Shown here: one piece after another, positions 1-7,141 of the stretch
Numbering within the stretch: the first letter of the stretch is position 1
Layout: each line of letters starts with the position of its first letter
NCBI RefSeq assembly: GCF_003013245.1
Contig: NZ_PXYY01000005.1
Location: forward strand, 1-54,602
Source: Neisseria iguanae
Lineage (GTDB): Bacteria; Pseudomonadota; Gammaproteobacteria; Burkholderiales; Neisseriaceae
Reading direction: 5' to 3'
Length of the DNA stretch: 54,602 bases
Translations under genes and position numbers: made by a program
The notes under the pieces: model-generated
The model's database searches: none
Told to the model about the DNA's origin: nothing
What the model saw: the letters and a program-made list of their open reading frames with translations, nothing else

Positions 1-90
1 CGGTCTGACTTTACAATATTTGGCTAAATCAGCTTGCGATTTTTTCAAATCGGTAAGGCGTTGTTTAATTCGGTCGGCGAGTGTATTCAT
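1..90 (-). CDS. XRE-type repressor, N-terminal part, cut by the window edge
   Basis: Reading leftward from the ATG at 88-90 gives MNTLADRIKQRLTDLKKSQA and then DLAKYCKVRP before the window ends. This has the form of a helix-turn-helix of the XRE/CI class, with the recognition helix starting near LAKYCKV. The gene is divergent from the Cro/YdaS-like gene at 208, the usual layout of a phage or element repressor and its counterpart, with the shared control region at 91-207. Only 30 residues are visible, so a C-terminal peptidase domain cannot be checked. Confidence 0.6.
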   Translation of the reverse strand, partial: MNTLADRIKQRLTDLKKSQADLAKYCKVRP

Positions 91-207
91 GTGGCTATTA
101 TCGCTGTCAATTATTTTCCTTTGGGAAACTCAAAAAAGGGGGATTATTGATTTATTTGTTAGCCATAGGTAATATTAAAACTTCAAAACACCCACTAAGG
201 AAAAATC

Positions 208-435
208 ATGAGCGAGTACACATTACATGATTGGCTGAAACAACAACGTGGCCGTCTTAAAGCAATGTCAGAAGCATTAGGGATTAACTACACATGGATT
301 TCGCAAATTGCAAGTGGCCGCAAAAAAGCCCCACTCGAAACAGCCATCAAAATCTCAGCTTATACAAATAACGAAGTAACGGTTGAAGCGATTGCTAAAG
401 CCTACAAACCTAAAGAACCAAAAAAACAAGCCTAA
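208..435 (+). CDS. Cro/YdaS-like helix-turn-helix protein
   Basis: This 75-residue basic protein probably binds DNA. Residues 8-40 form a helix-turn-helix (SEALGINYTWISQIASGRKK), followed by a lysine-rich tail. The ATG follows CTAAGGAAAAATC, a good ribosome binding site. It is divergent from the partial repressor at 1-90 and ends 5 nt before the replication-like gene at 441, so it probably acts as the Cro-type switch and first gene of the early operon of the element. The family call (YdaS/Cro) rests on size, motif and position. Confidence 0.65.
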   Translation: MSEYTLHDWLKQQRGRLKAMSEALGINYTWISQIASGRKKAPLETAIKISAYTNNEVTVEAIAKAYKPKEPKKQA

Positions 436-440
436 CAGCC

Positions 441-1208
441 ATGCTTATAGCCGACATTCGCCACCATGTATCAACGGACTTCGTGATTTTCAACGAGTTC
501 GTGGCTTTGTGCGGCTCGAATTTTCAGGCATCTAACCTGCTTTCTAACCTGTTTTGGTGGAGCGAAGTCGCCGAAAAAGACCCGAAACGCTGCGGCTGGA
601 TTTATAAAACCGCCGCCGATTTGAACGAAGAAGTCGGTCTGACACGGCGCGGTTACGAGAAAGCGCGTAAATTCCTCTCTGAAAAAGGCATCATTCAATA
701 TAAACGTGCCGGCGTATTCGGGAAAATGCACTGGCAAATCAACAAAAACAAGCTGTTAGAGCTTGTCTATCAAGTCAAAGGCCAACCTGTGCCTGACTTC
801 GATTCCAAATACCAGTTTGATACTGACAACTTCCGTTTGGAAAAGTGGGTAAACCTGACCCTGTGGAACGCCTTTCTGAAAATGCGTACCGAAAAAACAG
901 GCAAAGCCCCGACCATTAAGCAGAAAAAATACCTGCTCAACCAACTCAAAGACCTGAAGAACAAAAAGCTCGACCTGAACGCAATTATGGAAAAATCCAT
1001 TGCTTCAGGCTGGGCTGGCTTCTATGCACCCGACAGCCGCAATGCACTGCCGACACCGCCATCTGCCGATGTTGCGGCGGCTAAAATAGCGGCTGAAATT
1101 CAAGTACAACTGGACGAACGCAACCAACCGTCGCCACAATCGGAACTTACCCCTGAAGAGCGGCGGCAACGGATCGAAAAACTCAAACAGAACATGAAAA
1201 AACAGTAA
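441..1208 (+). CDS. Replication-initiator-like protein of a phage or plasmid
   Basis: The product has 255 residues. Residues 25-110 look like a winged helix: AADLNEEVGLTRRGYEKARK followed by a glycine turn and GKMHWQIN. This is the arrangement of phage O-like or helper replication proteins that sense a DNA site. The C-terminal third is charged and low in complexity (TPEERRQRIEKLKQNMKKQ). The ATG lies 5 nt after the preceding stop and has no strong ribosome binding site, so coupling to the Cro-like gene is likely. I do not recognise an exact family; the role is inferred from domain shape and from position after a repressor/Cro pair. Confidence 0.5.
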   Translation: MLIADIRHHVSTDFVIFNEFVALCGSNFQASNLLSNLFWWSEVAEKDPKRCGWIYKTAADLNEEVGLTRRGYEKARKFLSEKGIIQYKRAGVFGKMHWQINKNKLLELVYQVKGQPVPDFDSKYQFDTDNFRLEKWVNLTLWNAFLKMRTEKTGKAPTIKQKKYLLNQLKDLKNKKLDLNAIMEKSIASGWAGFYAPDSRNALPTPPSADVAAAKIAAEIQVQLDERNQPSPQSELTPEERRQRIEKLKQNMKKQ

Positions 1209-1235
1209 TCCTAGGCTGTTGGTACAGTCATACCT

Positions 1236-1260
1236 AAAAGCTGCTCCGGCAGCTTTTTTT
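1236..1260 (+). terminator. Rho-independent terminator
   Basis: The hairpin AAGCTGC/GCAGCTT is followed by seven T residues, directly after the replication-like gene. Confidence 0.75.
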
Positions 1261-1276
1261 GCGTCTGTATGCCCCA

Positions 1277-1331
1277 TTCAGACGGCCTAAACAGGTAAAA
1301 ATTCGGATTTTCCTATCAAAGGCCGTCTGAA
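1277..1331. repeat. Inverted pair of DNA uptake sequences
   Basis: TTCAGACGGCCT (1277-1288) and AGGCCGTCTGAA (1320-1331) are two perfect 12-nt AG-DUS in inverted orientation. The pair may also act as a second terminator. Its presence inside the element shows residence in a Neisseriaceae host. Confidence 0.85.
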
Positions 1332-1428
1332 AATACAAATCCGGCCTGAAATTTAAATTCTAACGTCATTTTTCAGCATAAAAACGGCTATTTCTTCCCT
1401 GAAAAATTCTCTTTTTAAATCTTATGCT

Positions 1429-1489
1429 TGTACATTTTATACAAAGTAGTTTGCACAGATAGGACAATCCAGTTTGCGCAAAATGTACA
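1429..1489. repeat. Perfect 10-bp inverted repeat in an AT-rich gap
   Basis: TGTACATTTT at 1429-1438 is mirrored by AAAATGTACA at 1480-1489 with 41 nt between. The 480-nt gap 1209-1691 holds only this, the terminator, the DUS pair and the parDE promoter; I see no gene. The repeat could be an operator or a site-specific recombination site. Confidence 0.5.
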
Positions 1490-1640
1490 CGCTATATACA
1501 GAGACCACGCGCAAAGACCACTTTCATAGATTATTTGGCTGTGCCTGCTTAAATTTTATTCAAATGCTTTTTTCATTAAAAATAGATACTTACAGAAATT
1601 TTTTCAGGAAATATATATACAGGTTTTGTGGATAAATACG

Positions 1641-1672
1641 TTAAAAGGGTATATAATGGTATTACCTTTTAA
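1641..1672 (+). promoter_or_regulatory. Promoter and operator of the toxin-antitoxin operon
   Basis: TTAAAAGG (1641-1648) and CCTTTTAA (1665-1672) form a perfect inverted repeat around a TATAAT (-10) hexamer at 1652-1657, 20 nt before the antitoxin ATG. Ribbon-helix-helix antitoxins typically bind such palindromes to repress their own operon, so autoregulation is inferred. Confidence 0.6.
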
Positions 1673-1691
1673 TACTCAATAGGCTAACACC

Positions 1692-1979
1692 ATGAAAACT
1701 CAGACTGTACCGGTAGCAGTAAAACTGCCCTTAGATGTCAAAGAACGTCTGAAAATCGTTGCCGAACAGCAAGACCGTTCTATGCATTGGCTGATGCGTG
1801 AAGCGGTAAATCAGTTTTTGGAGCGGGAAGAGCATAAAGCTGCTTTGAGAAAAGAAGCAGATGCATCATGGCAACATTATCAGGAAACCGGCAGGCACGT
1901 TACTTTGGAAGAAGCCAATGATTGGATGGATAAAATCATTGCCGGTGAAGAAGTGGGGACACTTGAATGCCACAAATAA
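1692..1979 (+). CDS. Ribbon-helix-helix antitoxin (ParD/RelB-like)
   Basis: The 95-residue protein starts with a beta strand and two helices of the ribbon-helix-helix fold (VPVAVKLPLDVKERLKIVAE, then RSMHWLMREAVNQFLERE), which bind operator DNA as a dimer. The acidic C-terminal half would wrap and neutralise the toxin. The gene overlaps the toxin gene by 13 nt, typical of translationally coupled toxin-antitoxin pairs. On a plasmid-like element the pair probably acts as an addiction module. Confidence 0.8.
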   Translation: MKTQTVPVAVKLPLDVKERLKIVAEQQDRSMHWLMREAVNQFLEREEHKAALRKEADASWQHYQETGRHVTLEEANDWMDKIIAGEEVGTLECHK

Positions 1980-2266
1980 TTTTAACCGAAAATGCAGCCG
2001 CCGATTTACAGCGGCTGTATCTGTTTCTTGAAGAAAAAGATATACTTGCGGCTAGAAGAGCCATTCAGACCATACGGGAAACATTAAACAAACTGGCAGC
2101 ATTTCCGGCAGGTGGCCGATTTTTTGATGATGATTACCGGGAATGGCCTGTGCCGTTCGGTAATTGGGGCTATTTGGTGTTATACCGGATCGAGCCGGAA
2201 GCGGTAATCATCGTGGCCATCAAACATCAACGGGAATCGGCTTATAGCGGTGTTGGTGTGAATTAA
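1967..2266 (+). CDS. ParE/RelE-superfamily toxin
   Basis: The 99-residue protein has the ParE/RelE layout: N-terminal TENAAADLQRLYLFLEEKD helices, a central FPAGGRFFDDDYREWPV turn, and C-terminal strands GYLVLYRIEPEAVIIVAIKH ending in a basic His-Gln-Arg-Glu segment. ParE-type members poison DNA gyrase and RelE types cleave mRNA; sequence alone does not decide, though the closeness to ParE C-termini (VIIVAIKHQRE) favours that group. It is co-transcribed with the antitoxin upstream and followed by a strong terminator at 2281-2306. Confidence 0.8.
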   Translation: MPQIILTENAAADLQRLYLFLEEKDILAARRAIQTIRETLNKLAAFPAGGRFFDDDYREWPVPFGNWGYLVLYRIEPEAVIIVAIKHQRESAYSGVGVN

Positions 2267-2280
2267 GTATCAAAAACAGG

Positions 2281-2306
2281 AAAGCCCCGAAGAATCGGGG
2301 CTTTTT
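2281..2306 (+). terminator. Terminator after the toxin gene
   Basis: The stem AAGCCCCGA/TCGGGGCTT is followed by T residues. Confidence 0.8.
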
Positions 2307-2320
2307 GTATAATGGCGGCG

Positions 2321-2373
2321 GGGCGATAAAGAAAAGCCCCATTGCAGTGGGGCTTTCTTCTTAAACATCGCCC
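2321..2373 (+). other. Long RNA hairpin just upstream of a small ORF
   Basis: GGGCGAT (2321-2327) pairs with ATCGCCC (2367-2373), enclosing AAAGCCCC/GGGGCTTT at 2332-2357. The result is an extended interrupted stem ending 7 nt before the ribosome binding site of the 30-codon ORF at 2394. It could terminate transcription or control translation of that ORF. Confidence 0.5.
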
Positions 2374-2393
2374 TAGAAAGGAGATGTTTTCGC

Positions 2394-2486
2394 ATGAAAC
2401 GCACCTGCTCTAAAGGTCGTTATGCGCTAAGACTGAAAACAGTCATTAAGCTCATCTTAATGCTGTTCCTGCCCTTAGTCAATTAA
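2394..2486 (+). CDS. Possible 30-residue hydrophobic peptide
   Basis: A 30-codon ORF starts at ATG 2394 behind a strong AAAGGAG site about 10 nt upstream and ends at TAA 2484-2486. The N-terminal half is basic (MKRTCSKGRYALRLK) and the C-terminal half is a short membrane helix (TVIKLILMLFLPLVN). It sits between the ParE terminator and a strong terminator at 2512-2544, so it forms its own unit. A basic-hydrophobic peptide behind a structured leader resembles type I toxins, but I recognise no named family. Confidence 0.45.
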   Translation: MKRTCSKGRYALRLKTVIKLILMLFLPLVN

Positions 2487-2511
2487 CGGCTATTAAAAAA
2501 ACGTAAGTTTT

Positions 2512-2544
2512 CCGCCCATGCCTAACCGCATGGGCGGTTTTTTT
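2512..2544 (+). terminator. Strong terminator
   Basis: The perfect stem CCGCCCATGC/GCATGGGCGG has a 6-nt loop and is followed by seven T residues. Confidence 0.85.
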
Positions 2545-2556
2545 ATGGTTTTAGGC

Positions 2557-2919
2557 TTAAATCAACTCATTCACATCAATCTTTTTTTGCCAGTCAAATT
2601 TACTGCCTGACGAGTTGGAAATCGGCTCAGTCGTTTTTTCCTGAATAACGACCGGAGCAGATGGAGCAGCCGCCGATGATACCGCTTTTTCAGTAACAGG
2701 CTTTATGATTTTTCCTGACCGCGAACGGATAAACCGATTAAGTGCCTGCTGGCTTACTTGCAGATTTTTGGTTTCCGCCAAAAATTGCAGAATGATTTTT
2801 TCGGCAAACCCCATCTTTTTCATCTGAAGAATTTCTTCTTTGAACGGCTCTAAAACCGAAGTTTTGCCCTTTTTCGGCTCGAATTTATGCTTCTCAATAA
2901 ATTTGTCCAAATCGCTCAT
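2557..2919 (-). CDS. Plasmid-type DNA-binding protein beside a repeat array (candidate segregation protein)
   Basis: The 120-residue protein has an N-terminal basic segment (DKFIEKHKFEPKKGKTSVLE) and a helix-turn-helix at residues 30-70 (KKMGFAEKIILQFL followed by VSQQALNRFIRSR). The rest is a flexible Ala/Ser/Pro linker and a short conserved-looking tail (FDWQKKIDVNELI). Small plasmid proteins with this 'EPKK...EILxMKxxGxSxKxI' style serve in stability or transfer control. The promoter side is occupied by the 16-copy repeat array at 2950-3126, which is the likely binding site. No ParA or ParM motor gene is adjacent, so a single-protein system like StbA of R388 is an attractive but unproven model. 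Confidence 0.55.
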   Translation of the reverse strand: MSDLDKFIEKHKFEPKKGKTSVLEPFKEEILQMKKMGFAEKIILQFLAETKNLQVSQQALNRFIRSRSGKIIKPVTEKAVSSAAAPSAPVVIQEKTTEPISNSSGSKFDWQKKIDVNELI

Positions 2920-2949
2920 TTTCTATTACGCTTAACTAACAATAACCAT

Positions 2950-3126
2950 ACAACATAATTACAACATTAAAACAATGTTTATACAATATCGATACAACTA
3001 TCTACAACATATTACTCTATATCACAACATTTTTTACAACTTAAAACAACACTTATACAATATTAATACAATTTTCTAACAACTAAAAACAACATCATTA
3101 CAACGAATATACAACATTTATACAAC
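2950..3126. repeat. Sixteen-copy ACAA(C/T) repeat array with 11-bp phasing
   Basis: ACAA begins at 2950, 2961, 2972, 2983, 2994, 3004, 3024, 3036, 3046, 3057, 3068, 3079, 3089, 3100, 3111 and 3122. Most copies read ACAACAT or ACAATAT with a variable 4-nt AT spacer. Spacing is 10-12 bp, one turn of the helix, with a single missing copy near 3014. It lies immediately upstream of the DNA-binding protein gene at 2919. Such arrays are typical of plasmid centromeres or replication iterons. Confidence 0.8.
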
Positions 3127-3303
3127 CAATAAATCCGGTCAGCGCGTACCTTTTCCTGATAAAACGACTGTTTCGTAAGAAAATAAGGATTTTTAACTAG
3201 AACGTAGAACGCAGGATAGGCAACGAGTGCCAAAAACAGGGTGGTTCTACCACCCTTATTCCGCCCCAATCGGCGGAAACTCCGCAGAGCGGCTGAGATT
3301 TCA

Positions 3304-3533
3304 AAACAACCATCGAGGGCAGCGGCCGCCGTGTTGTTGGTTGATGTCTAAATTTCAAAGCGCAAAAAGTCCAGACCAAGATGAGTGTCTTTGCGCGTCT
3401 TCCACCTTTTCCACCACGCCGCTAAGGGCGCACCGGACAAAGATGAAAGCTGCACAAAGCCAGTCTGGACTTTTTGCGCTTTGAAATTTTTAACGACATC
3501 ACAACACGGCGGCCGCTGCCCCCGATGGTTGTT
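3304..3533. repeat. Large inverted repeat with 72-bp arms
   Basis: The left arm 3304-3375 and right arm 3462-3533 are near-perfect reverse complements. Both contain the run CAGCGGCCGCCGTGTTGT and end inward in CAAAAAGTCCAGAC. The 86-nt centre holds no convincing ORF. The gap 3127-3568 otherwise contains two small hairpins (GGGTGG/CCACCC at 3240-3255 and CCGCC/GGCGG near 3261-3275). A mobile non-coding element, an origin structure or an invertible segment are all possible; I saw no clear target duplication. Confidence 0.8.
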
Positions 3534-3568
3534 TAATTATGAATGAACCTTTGTGAAAGGAGTATCTG

Positions 3569-3967
3569 ATGGGACTGGATATGTACGGCTACACCATGTG
3601 TGCTGAGTTTGTCGGCGAGCGTCAGACCGATGTGAATGTTCGTGAGGAAGAAGCCGAGCAGGCGCAGTTAAGCGATATTGCCTATTGGCGCAAGTTCAAC
3701 CATCTGCACGGCTGGATGGAAAAACTGTATCGGGAAAAATACGGTAGAAAAGAATCGTTCAACTGCTGCAATGTTCGGCTGGAACTTGAAGACTTGGCGC
3801 GTTTGGAGGCCGATTTGGATGGCGGAAAACTGGAACACATCCCCGGCTTTTTCTTCGGCGGTGAAGAAATCTGCCCCGAAGACATCGCCGAAACCAAAGC
3901 CTTTATCGAAAATGCGCGTACTGCCATTGGCGCAGGGCTGGCCGTCTTCTATGACAGTTGGTGGTAA
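3569..3967 (+). CDS. Conserved plasmid/phage protein of unknown function (GLDMY family)
   Basis: The 132-residue protein begins MGLDMYGYTMC and contains YWRKFNHLHGWMEKLYREKY, the two hallmarks of a small protein family found on plasmids and phages and often misnamed phosphoglycerate kinase; no kinase motif is present. It ends in AVFYDSWW. The ribosome binding site GAAAGGAG precedes the ATG by 8 nt. It is the first gene of a rightward run (methylase, three unknown genes) that fits plasmid accessory or establishment genes. No function is assigned. Confidence 0.7.
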   Translation: MGLDMYGYTMCAEFVGERQTDVNVREEEAEQAQLSDIAYWRKFNHLHGWMEKLYREKYGRKESFNCCNVRLELEDLARLEADLDGGKLEHIPGFFFGGEEICPEDIAETKAFIENARTAIGAGLAVFYDSWW

Positions 3968-4035
3968 GGCATTTGGAACTTGGTTTTTCAGACGGCCTGA
4001 AAGCTGTCTGAAACAGGCTTTTGAGAATGAACATT

Positions 4036-4863
4036 ATGGAAAACAACCATAAAGAATTAGCCGAACATTTCAGGGCATTCGGTTCGGCGTTCAGGGCTAC
4101 CGACATATTCAGGGACTTTATCGAGCTGACGGCCATCACGCTGATAAACCAATACGCGTTTGACGAACAATGGGACGAGCGGGAAAACCGTTATCACGCA
4201 ATCCGTCAGAAATATGCTGAAGACGATTTCAGGCAGTTTCCCCAAATATTGGCGGCGTTGATAACAGCGGTTTCGGAATCGAAACAGCAGGGTATTTTTG
4301 ATGACGTTTTAGGTCGTCTGTATATGGATTTGAATTTGGGCAATCCCGACAGCGGTCAATATTTCACACCGTACAGCATCAGCAGGCTGATGTCGGGACT
4401 TTTTGTCCAAGACCTGCCTGAAAAGCTGAATAAGTAAAAGTTCGTCAGCGTTTTGGAACCTGCCTGCGGCAGTAGGGCAAACCTGATTGCTTTTGCCGAA
4501 CAGATTCAGCAGTTAGGTCATATCCCTGCACGACGTATGGCGGCGATGGGCGTAGATATTGACGTTCTGTGTGTATGGATGTGTTTTATCCAATGCCAGC
4601 TTTACCGCATTCCCGCAAAAATCGTGCATGGCGACAGCCTGACCTGTGAATTTTGGTCTGCTTGGTGTACTTCCGACTGGGTATATGGCGGTTTTGCACA
4701 AGCGATGGCGGATAAGGTCGACAAAGAGAAGGCTGCCGATAGCGAAGAGCCGTCTTTAACGCCTGTTCCCCCTGCATTACTGACACTTGAACAACAGCTT
4801 GTCTTGTTCTTACGCGCGTTCAGACGGCCTGACGGCCGTCTGCGACCGCGGGAAGTCCCATAG
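4036..4863 (+). pseudogene. Plasmid-type N6-adenine DNA methylase, interrupted by one stop codon
   Basis: One continuous frame runs from ATG 4036 (an in-frame ATG at 4027 is also possible) to 4863, broken only by TAA at 4435-4437. The first half has the helical N-terminal domain and the PDSGQYFTPYSISRLMS segment typical of N6 methylases. The second half has motif I as EPACGSRANL, where the family has CGSG, so the AdoMet-binding glycine is replaced by arginine. No NPPY-like catalytic motif follows; the region with DSLTCEFWSAWCTSDWVYGG sits where small plasmid members of this family lose it. The last residues are encoded by a DUS (4817-4845), suggesting a truncated end. Probably inactive. Confidence 0.7.
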
Positions 4864-4891
4864 GGGAAAAACCTACCGAAAGGAAACCGAT

Positions 4892-5146
4892 ATGCAATAC
4901 CGCTTTATTTACGGTCAAGACGGCTGCCGCCTGATGGTTGCGAAACTGGATGATGAGCTGGACTGTATCAACTGCACCGATGAAGACCTTGACTGTTTGG
5001 GCGAATACTACCGCGATTTGACCGTTATTTTCGACATCGACCTTTACTGCCGCCTGCATCAAATGCTAATGGCGGCGGACGATGACCGTAAAAAGATCAA
5101 GGTCTGTATGGATGCGTCGATACGGAGTGTCAGCGGCTCGTTTTAA
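4892..5146 (+). CDS. Hypothetical acidic protein
   Basis: This 84-residue acidic protein is rich in Asp and Glu (DDELDCINCTDEDLDCLGEY) with four cysteines in the first half. The ATG at 4892 follows CGAAAGGAAACCGAT, a good ribosome binding site, and is preferred over the earlier in-frame ATG at 4787, which lies inside the methylase frame. Acidic small plasmid proteins are sometimes DNA mimics, but I see no recognised family and propose no function. Confidence 0.6.
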   Translation: MQYRFIYGQDGCRLMVAKLDDELDCINCTDEDLDCLGEYYRDLTVIFDIDLYCRLHQMLMAADDDRKKIKVCMDASIRSVSGSF

Positions 5147-5155
5147 TATGCGCTG

Positions 5156-5335
5156 ATGGGGTGCTGTTTGGAAATCTGTTTTTACGGTGGCTTTGACGTG
5201 GAGGCGCATTGGTTTTGGCAGCACACGAGCATTGATTTTAATGTGGCCTTGGTTTTTCCACCCGAGTTTTACGCCGACCCATCGACGTGGTTTGAACGGG
5301 AAATCAAAGAGAAAGGAATCCACCATGAGGACTGA
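5156..5335 (+). CDS. Hypothetical 59-residue protein
   Basis: The frame from ATG 5156 to TGA 5333-5335 encodes MGCCLEICFYGGFDVEAHWF and 39 further residues, rich in aromatic and acidic positions (two Trp-Phe pairs). It begins 9 nt after the stop of the preceding gene and overlaps the next gene by 11 nt, as expected in a compact plasmid operon. There is no strong ribosome binding site, so coupling to the gene upstream is likely. Function unknown. Confidence 0.5.
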   Translation: MGCCLEICFYGGFDVEAHWFWQHTSIDFNVALVFPPEFYADPSTWFEREIKEKGIHHED

Positions 5336-5762
5336 TACCGACCGCCTGCTGTCTGAAATTTTAACACTGCACCCGAAAGAGCAACGTCATATTTTCATGA
5401 CTCTATGGCGACATTCAGACGGCCTGAATGAGGGCTTAAGCGCAGACGACTGCATTGAAATTTTTGCAACTGCACTGAAGGGGAGCAGCGATTTTGATTA
5501 TGAACTGCTGGCACAAACCTGCACCGATTACAGCATACCGACCGTAAACGAAAACTTCGTTTTACTGCCGCGCCAAAGCTACGACCGCCTGTTTTCAGAC
5601 GGCCTGAAAGGGAAAATTCCAGATGGGACAGAACTTGATACGGGAGCAATAACCAACCTTTTACGCTTGAAAAATGTGGGTGATTTGGCCGTGATTTTGC
5701 TGGATGTTGCAGAAGAGAAACAGTTTTCACTATGTTTTGGTGGTAAATATATTTATGAATAG
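5325..5762 (+). CDS. Hypothetical protein, last gene of the accessory run
   Basis: The 145-residue protein starts at ATG 5325 behind AGAAAGGAATCCACC; the longer frame from 5187 merely reads through the previous gene. It looks helical and acidic (RTDTDRLLSEILTLHPKEQR at the N-terminus). Two DUS lie inside the coding region (near 5415 and 5594), showing long residence in a DUS-bearing host. The end, LCFGGKYIYE, is abrupt and may be a truncation. No family recognised. Confidence 0.55.
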   Translation: MRTDTDRLLSEILTLHPKEQRHIFMTLWRHSDGLNEGLSADDCIEIFATALKGSSDFDYELLAQTCTDYSIPTVNENFVLLPRQSYDRLFSDGLKGKIPDGTELDTGAITNLLRLKNVGDLAVILLDVAEEKQFSLCFGGKYIYE

Positions 5763-5861
5763 ATAAATATAGTAAAGAAATTCAGCTGTTAGCTGATGAT
5801 TTTGAGAAAAAATATATCGGCAGACGCTGGAAAATAGCCGCAGTCTTTACCTATTGACCAT

Positions 5862-5899
5862 ATTCATGCCGTCTGAAACAGTTTCAGACGGCATGAATT
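5862..5899. terminator. Inverted DUS pair in the AT dialect
   Basis: ATGCCGTCTGAAAC and GTTTCAGACGGCAT form a nearly loopless hairpin. The dialect is ATGCCGTCTGAA, unlike the AG form that dominates the window. Confidence 0.8.
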
Positions 5900-6229
5900 G
5901 GATATTCTGAAGACATAAAATCCGCCCGCCGCAGCCCCGTTACCGCCTCTCAAGGTTCGGCAGAAACGTCCCCACGCCCCCCAAGAAAAAAACAGACTTA
6001 GACAGCTTCTCCGGCATCTTCAGCAGCCTGCGAAACCGTCACGCCTGTTTTTTTCTTGCCCCTTACGGCGGGCTTTTTTATCAGAATAAAAAACACAACA
6101 TGATTAAAAATAAATGAGGCCGAATGAAATGATACTTTATTTCATTCGAACCTCATTTATCAGCGCAATGCTGATTTATTAAGTTATCACAGTAAAAAAC
6201 CGTTTCCTTGGTAAATGCAAATATTTTCT
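5900..6229. other. Gap with hairpins between the accessory run and the RTX gene
   Basis: No gene seen. AAGAAAAAAACAG near 5981 is mirrored by CTGTTTTTTTCTT near 6045. A second stem at 6107-6160 (AAATGAGG and CGAATGAAAT with their complements) lies just after the leftward RTX gene and probably terminates its transcript. Confidence 0.6.
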
Positions 6230-7141
6230 CTAAACGATATTCTGAGCAATATTTTGTACCTGTAAGAGGCTTAATGCACTATCTGCGAACACCAAACTAA
6301 TAGCTTGTGATTGGCTATCACTGTAATAATTACTGATACTGACTTGATCCTCCAATCCAAATGCGCGAATGACCAAGTTATTTTCATTACGGCTGAAATC
6401 TGCATCTGCTAGCTTCACACTTTCAAATACCAATTTATCGATAAAGGCATCCATTCTGACAGAACCATCAGAAATAATATTTTTACCATGACCAGCTGCA
6501 AAAATGTATGTATCTTCAGTATTAATACCACCTTCTAAATAATCGTCTCCTGAGCCGCCGATAATGGTATCCCTGCCACCGAAACCATAGATTTTATCAT
6601 CGCCATTGCCGCCGGTTAACGTATCATGGCCACCCCAACCTTGTAACAACTCACCGTTATGACCACCTTGAACCTTCAATGAAACTGTTTTCATTGCTTC
6701 CTGCGTCAACGTTTTACCAGAAAATTCAAAATCAACCGAGCGGTTACCTGAAGATTGGAAATATCTGCTTACCGTAACTGTATCTTCCGATCCGTATGCA
6801 TTAACTACCAGGTCATTACCTAACCGGCTGAATACGGCATCTTTGGAATGAGCAGCTTCAAAGCGGAGGATATCGCTAAATTTATTGCCGTAATAAGACG
6901 CATCAGCAACCGTATCATGACCGTGGCCGCGAGCAAAAATATACAAGTCATTGCTGTTAATGCCCCCCATCAACATATCATTACCGGCACCCCCGATAAG
7001 CGTATCGTTACCATTGCTACCACGCAGGGTGTCATCACCATCATCGCCTCTCAAGATTTTATCTTGGGCTGCGGCCAAACCGCTTACTTCCATACTCAAC
7101 AGTGAGGAGGTCGATTTACCATAGGCATCCGTTGCAACCAA
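6230..7141 (-). pseudogene. RTX protein C-terminal part, separated from its gene by a frameshift
   Basis: This frame continues the protein encoded at 7096-10872. Joined after NLQIN, it would read on as LVATDAYGKSTSS, finishing the second cadherin-like domain. It then has two blocks of calcium-binding nonapeptides (DGDDTLRGSNGNDTLIGGAG; GGNGDDKIYGFGGRDTIIGG). Each block is followed by the beta-rich linker usual in Frp-type proteins. The last 60 residues should hold the uncleaved type I secretion signal, so the frameshift would remove the export signal from the main product. The likely lesion is loss of one T from AATTTGG in the coding strand at about 7140-7143. Confidence 0.8.

Noticed and set aside
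1466-1500. XerCD dif-like site (TTTGCGCAAAATGTAC)
   Set aside because: Only partial resemblance to one half-site and a poor second half; not enough to call.
2950-3126. CRISPR array
   Set aside because: Units are 7 nt with 4-nt AT spacers, without unique spacers or cas genes; this is an iteron or centromere-like array.
3063-3269. Minus-strand frame of 68 codons with a hydrophobic start
   Set aside because: Its C-terminal part is translated from the phased repeat array and its start is a TTG inside a hairpin, so coding is doubtful.
3227-3484. Plus-strand frame of 85 codons over the inverted repeat
   Set aside because: Runs through both the hairpin region and one repeat arm; no ribosome binding site, composition not protein-like.
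4513-4786. Minus-strand frames opposite the methylase
   Set aside because: Shadow frames within the methylase pseudogene, with no start signals.
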